Source: Oscillospiraceae bacterium
GTDB taxonomy: Bacteria; Bacillota; Clostridia; Oscillospirales; Oscillospiraceae
Direction of reading: 5' to 3'
DNA length: 64,000 nt
NCBI GenBank assembly: GCA_009783555.1
Contig: WRDH01000010.1
Coordinates: 1 to 64,000, forward strand
The notes under the pieces are model-generated. The model had not been told where the DNA came from and searched no databases. It saw nothing but the letters and a program-made list of their open reading frames with translations. Each line of letters starts with the position of its first letter. Position 1 is the stretch's first letter. Both the position numbers and the translations under genes were made by a program. This document shows positions 61,852 through 64,000 of the stretch, one piece after another.

Positions 61852-62925
61852 ATGACAAAGAATCAATGGAATTTACTTAAATCAATCATAAAAGGAGAAT
61901 CAGATGAGCTGCATGTCGGTTTAATCGTGGACAGTCCCTGGATGCCGGGGTATTGCGGTATATCAAATATTGATTTCTATGTTCGCCCCGATGAATGGTA
62001 CAACTCATATATGAAAATCAAACGGGACTTTCCTGATGTCTTGTTTTTACCCGATTGGTGGGCAGAATACGGTATGGTGACCGAGCCGACCGGTTTTGGT
62101 GTAAAAATAGACTTTTTTGACGACAATCTGCCAAATGCCCATCCCCTGATAAACGACATGGATGATGCCGAAGATGTTGTCAACTCCCTGACACTCCCGA
62201 ATCCGAAAAAAAACGGTATGATGCCGATGCTGCTTAACTTGCAAAGATATTTCAAACCGAAGCTTAAGGAAATAGGCGAAGAAATAAAAATCGTAAGCAC
62301 GCGGGGACCTCTAACTATTGCCTCGCATTTATTTACTGTTACGGAAATGCTGATGTGTACAAAAATAGAGCCGGAGGTAGTACACAAGCTCCTGAAGTTG
62401 ACTACACAGCTCTGTAAGGACTGGCTTGCAGCACAGCTTGAAACAGTTCAAACCGCCGAAGGCATTTTGGTTCTGGATGATATTACAGGGTTCTTCGGGA
62501 AAGATGACTACGAGGAGTTCGCGCATCCTTATCTTAAAGAGATTTTTACTGCTTTCCCTGAATGTATCCACCTTTTCCATAACGATACAGACAGTGATGT
62601 ATGCTTTGAATACATGGAAGATATGGGTGTTGATTTATTCAACTTTACTCACATGAAGGATATTGGTGAAGTCCGCAAAAAAGCCGGCAAAAATGTCTCT
62701 TTGCTCGGCAATATACCCCCGATGTCATTGGCGAGAAACACTCCGGAAGAAGTTTATAATATGTCGCTCGCCTGTATAGACAGTTATATAGCAGCAAACG
62801 GCAGTACAAAAGGTCTGCTGTTAAGCGTCGGCGGCGGCGTCCCGATGGGAGCAACCGCCGAATGCATAAACGCCGTTATCAGAGCCGCAAAGAAAGACAG
62901 GGGGACAGGTTCACTGTCTTCTTAA
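61852..62925 (+). CDS. Uroporphyrinogen decarboxylase (URO-D) family protein
   Basis: This 357-residue TIM-barrel protein starts at ATG 61852 (AAAGG about 10 nt upstream). It has the C-terminal URO-D/MtaA pattern (FHNDTDSDVCFEYMEDMGVDLFNFTH, LLGNIPPM, LLLSVGGGVPMGA). It lacks the N-terminal Arg-rich substrate loop of true HemE, so a role in heme synthesis is unlikely; relatives include corrinoid methyltransferases and uncharacterised proteins found beside sugar genes in gut Clostridia. The last residues (DRGTGSLSS) and the stop come from a palindromic repeat. The divergent xylB suggests, but does not show, a link to sugar use. Confidence 0.8.
   Translation: MTKNQWNLLKSIIKGESDELHVGLIVDSPWMPGYCGISNIDFYVRPDEWYNSYMKIKRDFPDVLFLPDWWAEYGMVTEPTGFGVKIDFFDDNLPNAHPLINDMDDAEDVVNSLTLPNPKKNGMMPMLLNLQRYFKPKLKEIGEEIKIVSTRGPLTIASHLFTVTEMLMCTKIEPEVVHKLLKLTTQLCKDWLAAQLETVQTAEGILVLDDITGFFGKDDYEEFAHPYLKEIFTAFPECIHLFHNDTDSDVCFEYMEDMGVDLFNFTHMKDIGEVRKKAGKNVSLLGNIPPMSLARNTPEEVYNMSLACIDSYIAANGSTKGLLLSVGGGVPMGATAECINAVIRAAKKDRGTGSLSS
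62894..62920 (+). repeat. REP-like element at the 3' end of the URO-D-family gene
   Basis: AAGACAG...CTGTCTT is an inverted repeat enclosing GGGGACAGGTTCA. It matches the left half of the ilvB palindrome except for one base (GGTTCAC for GGTACAC). It encodes the final residues of the protein, a few nt before the convergent xylanase stop. Confidence 0.75.
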
Positions 62926-64000
62926 CTAATCACTTTTTTTCTTCTTCTGCATATGCAACACTATAGCAACTATTATCACGCCAATAACAGACGCGCCTGC
63001 AACCGCTGCGAGGATAATCGCGAAAATTCGCAGTGAGCTTGGTCCTTCTTCAACGGGGTCAAGCGCGGGTACGGTTGTGTTTGTATTGGTGTCCGTATCT
63101 ACAGGCGGGGGTGGAGCTGCAGTATCATCGGGCGCGGGAGCGGGAGCAGGAGCAGGAGCGTTGTTTGCTACTTCGAGAACAGCCCAAAATGAGGGCTTCG
63201 CGCTAAAAAACTCATCAAACAGCAAAGGCAGACCTCTTGCACGCCAACTGAACGGATCGGCAAGCCCCCATACGGTCACGGCATCAATATGCTCTGAATG
63301 ATCTATAAAAATCTGAAACAGGTCTCTGTATAATGCTGCCTGTTGATTAAGTTCGTCATCCGTTACAGGCAGACCAACCTCGCGCTGATTTACCCACGAG
63401 CCCATCGGAATATCGAGTTCTGTTATCCTTATGCGCAAGCCGGATTCGATAAAACGCTTTATAGAGGCTTCCACATCAGCGGGATCTAAGTTGCTGACCC
63501 AATAGTGTGCCTGCATACCTATGCCTTCAATCAGCTTGCGTCCGGGTTCTGTATTCCGTGAATCGTCCTTCCACTTTTCGTTAAAGTAGTCTGCCATATC
63601 GGCAATGGCGTCGCGTTTGCCCGGTTCTTCCTCGTTAAAATCGTTGTAGAACAAAACTGCATCAGGCGCGGCAAGACGTGCAAAGGCAAAAGCATCATAT
63701 ATGTAATCGTACGGTGCTTCACCCGCAGCTTCGTCCATTCCGTTGGAATAGGCTTCATACCACGCCGCCGACATATCTGCTCCTGTGCCTCCCCTCAGCG
63801 AACGCTTCCAATTGGAGTTTGCTGTTACGCTGTTTCGAAATGCTTCGTTTACCACGTCCCAGGAAGCGATACGTCCGGCATACCGCTCTGCATATGCTGT
63901 TACAAACTGTTCCAGGTTTGCTTTAGCTTCGGCGCGGGTCAGTACATCACGGTTTTCATCATAAGTAAGCCAACCGGGTGACTGGCTGTGCCAGACAAGA
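62926..64000 (-). CDS. GH10 endo-1,4-beta-xylanase, membrane-anchored (5' end outside the window)
   Basis: The frame is open to the right edge (first whole codon at 63999), giving about 358 residues. The visible GH10 barrel has LVWHSQSPGWL (a variant of the usual WHSQ-P-W), ASWDVVNEAF with the acid/base Glu, YNDFNEEEPGKRDAI, GIGMQAHYW, RITELDIPMG with the nucleophile Glu, and VTVWGLADPFSWR. After the domain come an Ala-Pro repeat and a Thr/Asp/Pro-rich linker, then a membrane helix (IFAIILAAVAGASVIGVIIVAIVL) and basic tail KKKKSD. It therefore acts on xylan at the cell surface, tethered by its C-terminus. It ends next to xylB's cluster. Confidence 0.92.
   Translation of the reverse strand, partial: LVWHSQSPGWLTYDENRDVLTRAEAKANLEQFVTAYAERYAGRIASWDVVNEAFRNSVTANSNWKRSLRGGTGADMSAAWYEAYSNGMDEAAGEAPYDYIYDAFAFARLAAPDAVLFYNDFNEEEPGKRDAIADMADYFNEKWKDDSRNTEPGRKLIEGIGMQAHYWVSNLDPADVEASIKRFIESGLRIRITELDIPMGSWVNQREVGLPVTDDELNQQAALYRDLFQIFIDHSEHIDAVTVWGLADPFSWRARGLPLLFDEFFSAKPSFWAVLEVANNAPAPAPAPAPDDTAAPPPPVDTDTNTNTTVPALDPVEEGPSSLRIFAIILAAVAGASVIGVIIVAIVLHMQKKKKSD

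Noticed and set aside
61852..62925. Calling the URO-D-family gene hemE
   Set aside because: The N-terminal Arg-rich substrate motif of HemE is absent and no heme genes are nearby.

Overview
The window looks like chromosomal DNA of a low-to-moderate G+C Firmicute of class Clostridia, probably an anaerobe of the Oscillospiraceae/Eubacteriales type. Indicators are the gene neighbourhoods tig-clpP-clpX-lon-engB, scpA-scpB-DUF2953-ytfJ-rluB, cmk-plsC-ispH/rpsA (with the IspH-S1 fusion known from Clostridia), cdaA-cdaR, yicC-remA-gmk-rpoZ-priA-def-fmt, rlmN-prpC-prkC-rsgA and smc-ftsY. Start codons include many TTG/GTG preceded by good Shine-Dalgarno (SD) sequences. A spore-associated gene (ytfJ), a chemotaxis gene (cheV) and a surface GH10 xylanase suggest a motile, possibly spore-forming plant-fibre degrader. 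This placement is inference from gene content.

Layout. 1-3.1 kb is an accessory patch: the 3' end of a C5-cytosine methyltransferase, a convergent restriction-endonuclease-like gene, inverted-repeat debris, a 45-residue SHOCT-like ORF and a decayed large serine recombinase. 3.1-13.5 kb: dxs, then cheV and ilvN-ilvB on the minus strand, then a phosphopantetheinyl transferase coupled to a phage-type ATP-dependent DNA ligase, an unusually short uvrC, rsmD, coaD and a coiled-coil protein. 13.6-30 kb: an ABC exporter, the trigger factor/Clp/Lon proteostasis cluster, engB, a site-2-type protease, scpAB, DUF2953/ytfJ, rluB, cmk, plsC and ispH-rpsA. 30.2-31.8 kb (minus): lplA-lipA lipoate genes. 32-47.4 kb (plus): carD, ispD, ispF, cdaA-cdaR, yicC, remA, gmk, rpoZ, priA, def, fmt, rlmN, prpC, prkC, rsgA and a D,D-carboxypeptidase. 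47.5-59.9 kb (minus): a tyrosine recombinase, an HD hydrolase, leuS, rsfS, an LCP protein, nadD-yqeK, rdgB, ftsY and smc. 60.2-64 kb: xylulokinase, a divergent URO-D-family gene, and a GH10 xylanase cut by the window edge.

The most striking feature no gene call explains is a family of intergenic palindromic elements of about 125-170 bp (called R here): six full copies (10.3, 15.4, 30.1, 41.5, 47.4 and 60.1 kb), two miniature derivatives (12.4 and 46.3 kb) and at least two solo termini. Each has long complementary arms whose sequence differs between copies but stays complementary within a copy, around an asymmetric core with a strongly conserved half. Copies sit at 3' ends of genes, supply stop codons to neighbours, have become the C-terminus of Fmt and run in frame into uvrC, and lie where conserved gene order is broken. 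On the reverse strand four of the six keep a shared open frame of about 38 codons. Two other hairpin families are present once each, and a third, short palindromic sequence occurs inside ilvB and at the 3' end of the URO-D-family gene.

Functionally the window is mostly housekeeping: isoprenoid (dxs, ispD, ispF, ispH), branched-chain amino acid, lipoate, CoA and NAD synthesis; translation and rRNA modification; proteostasis; chromosome segregation; c-di-AMP and Ser/Thr-kinase signalling; and xylan use. No tRNA, rRNA or CRISPR array was recognised.
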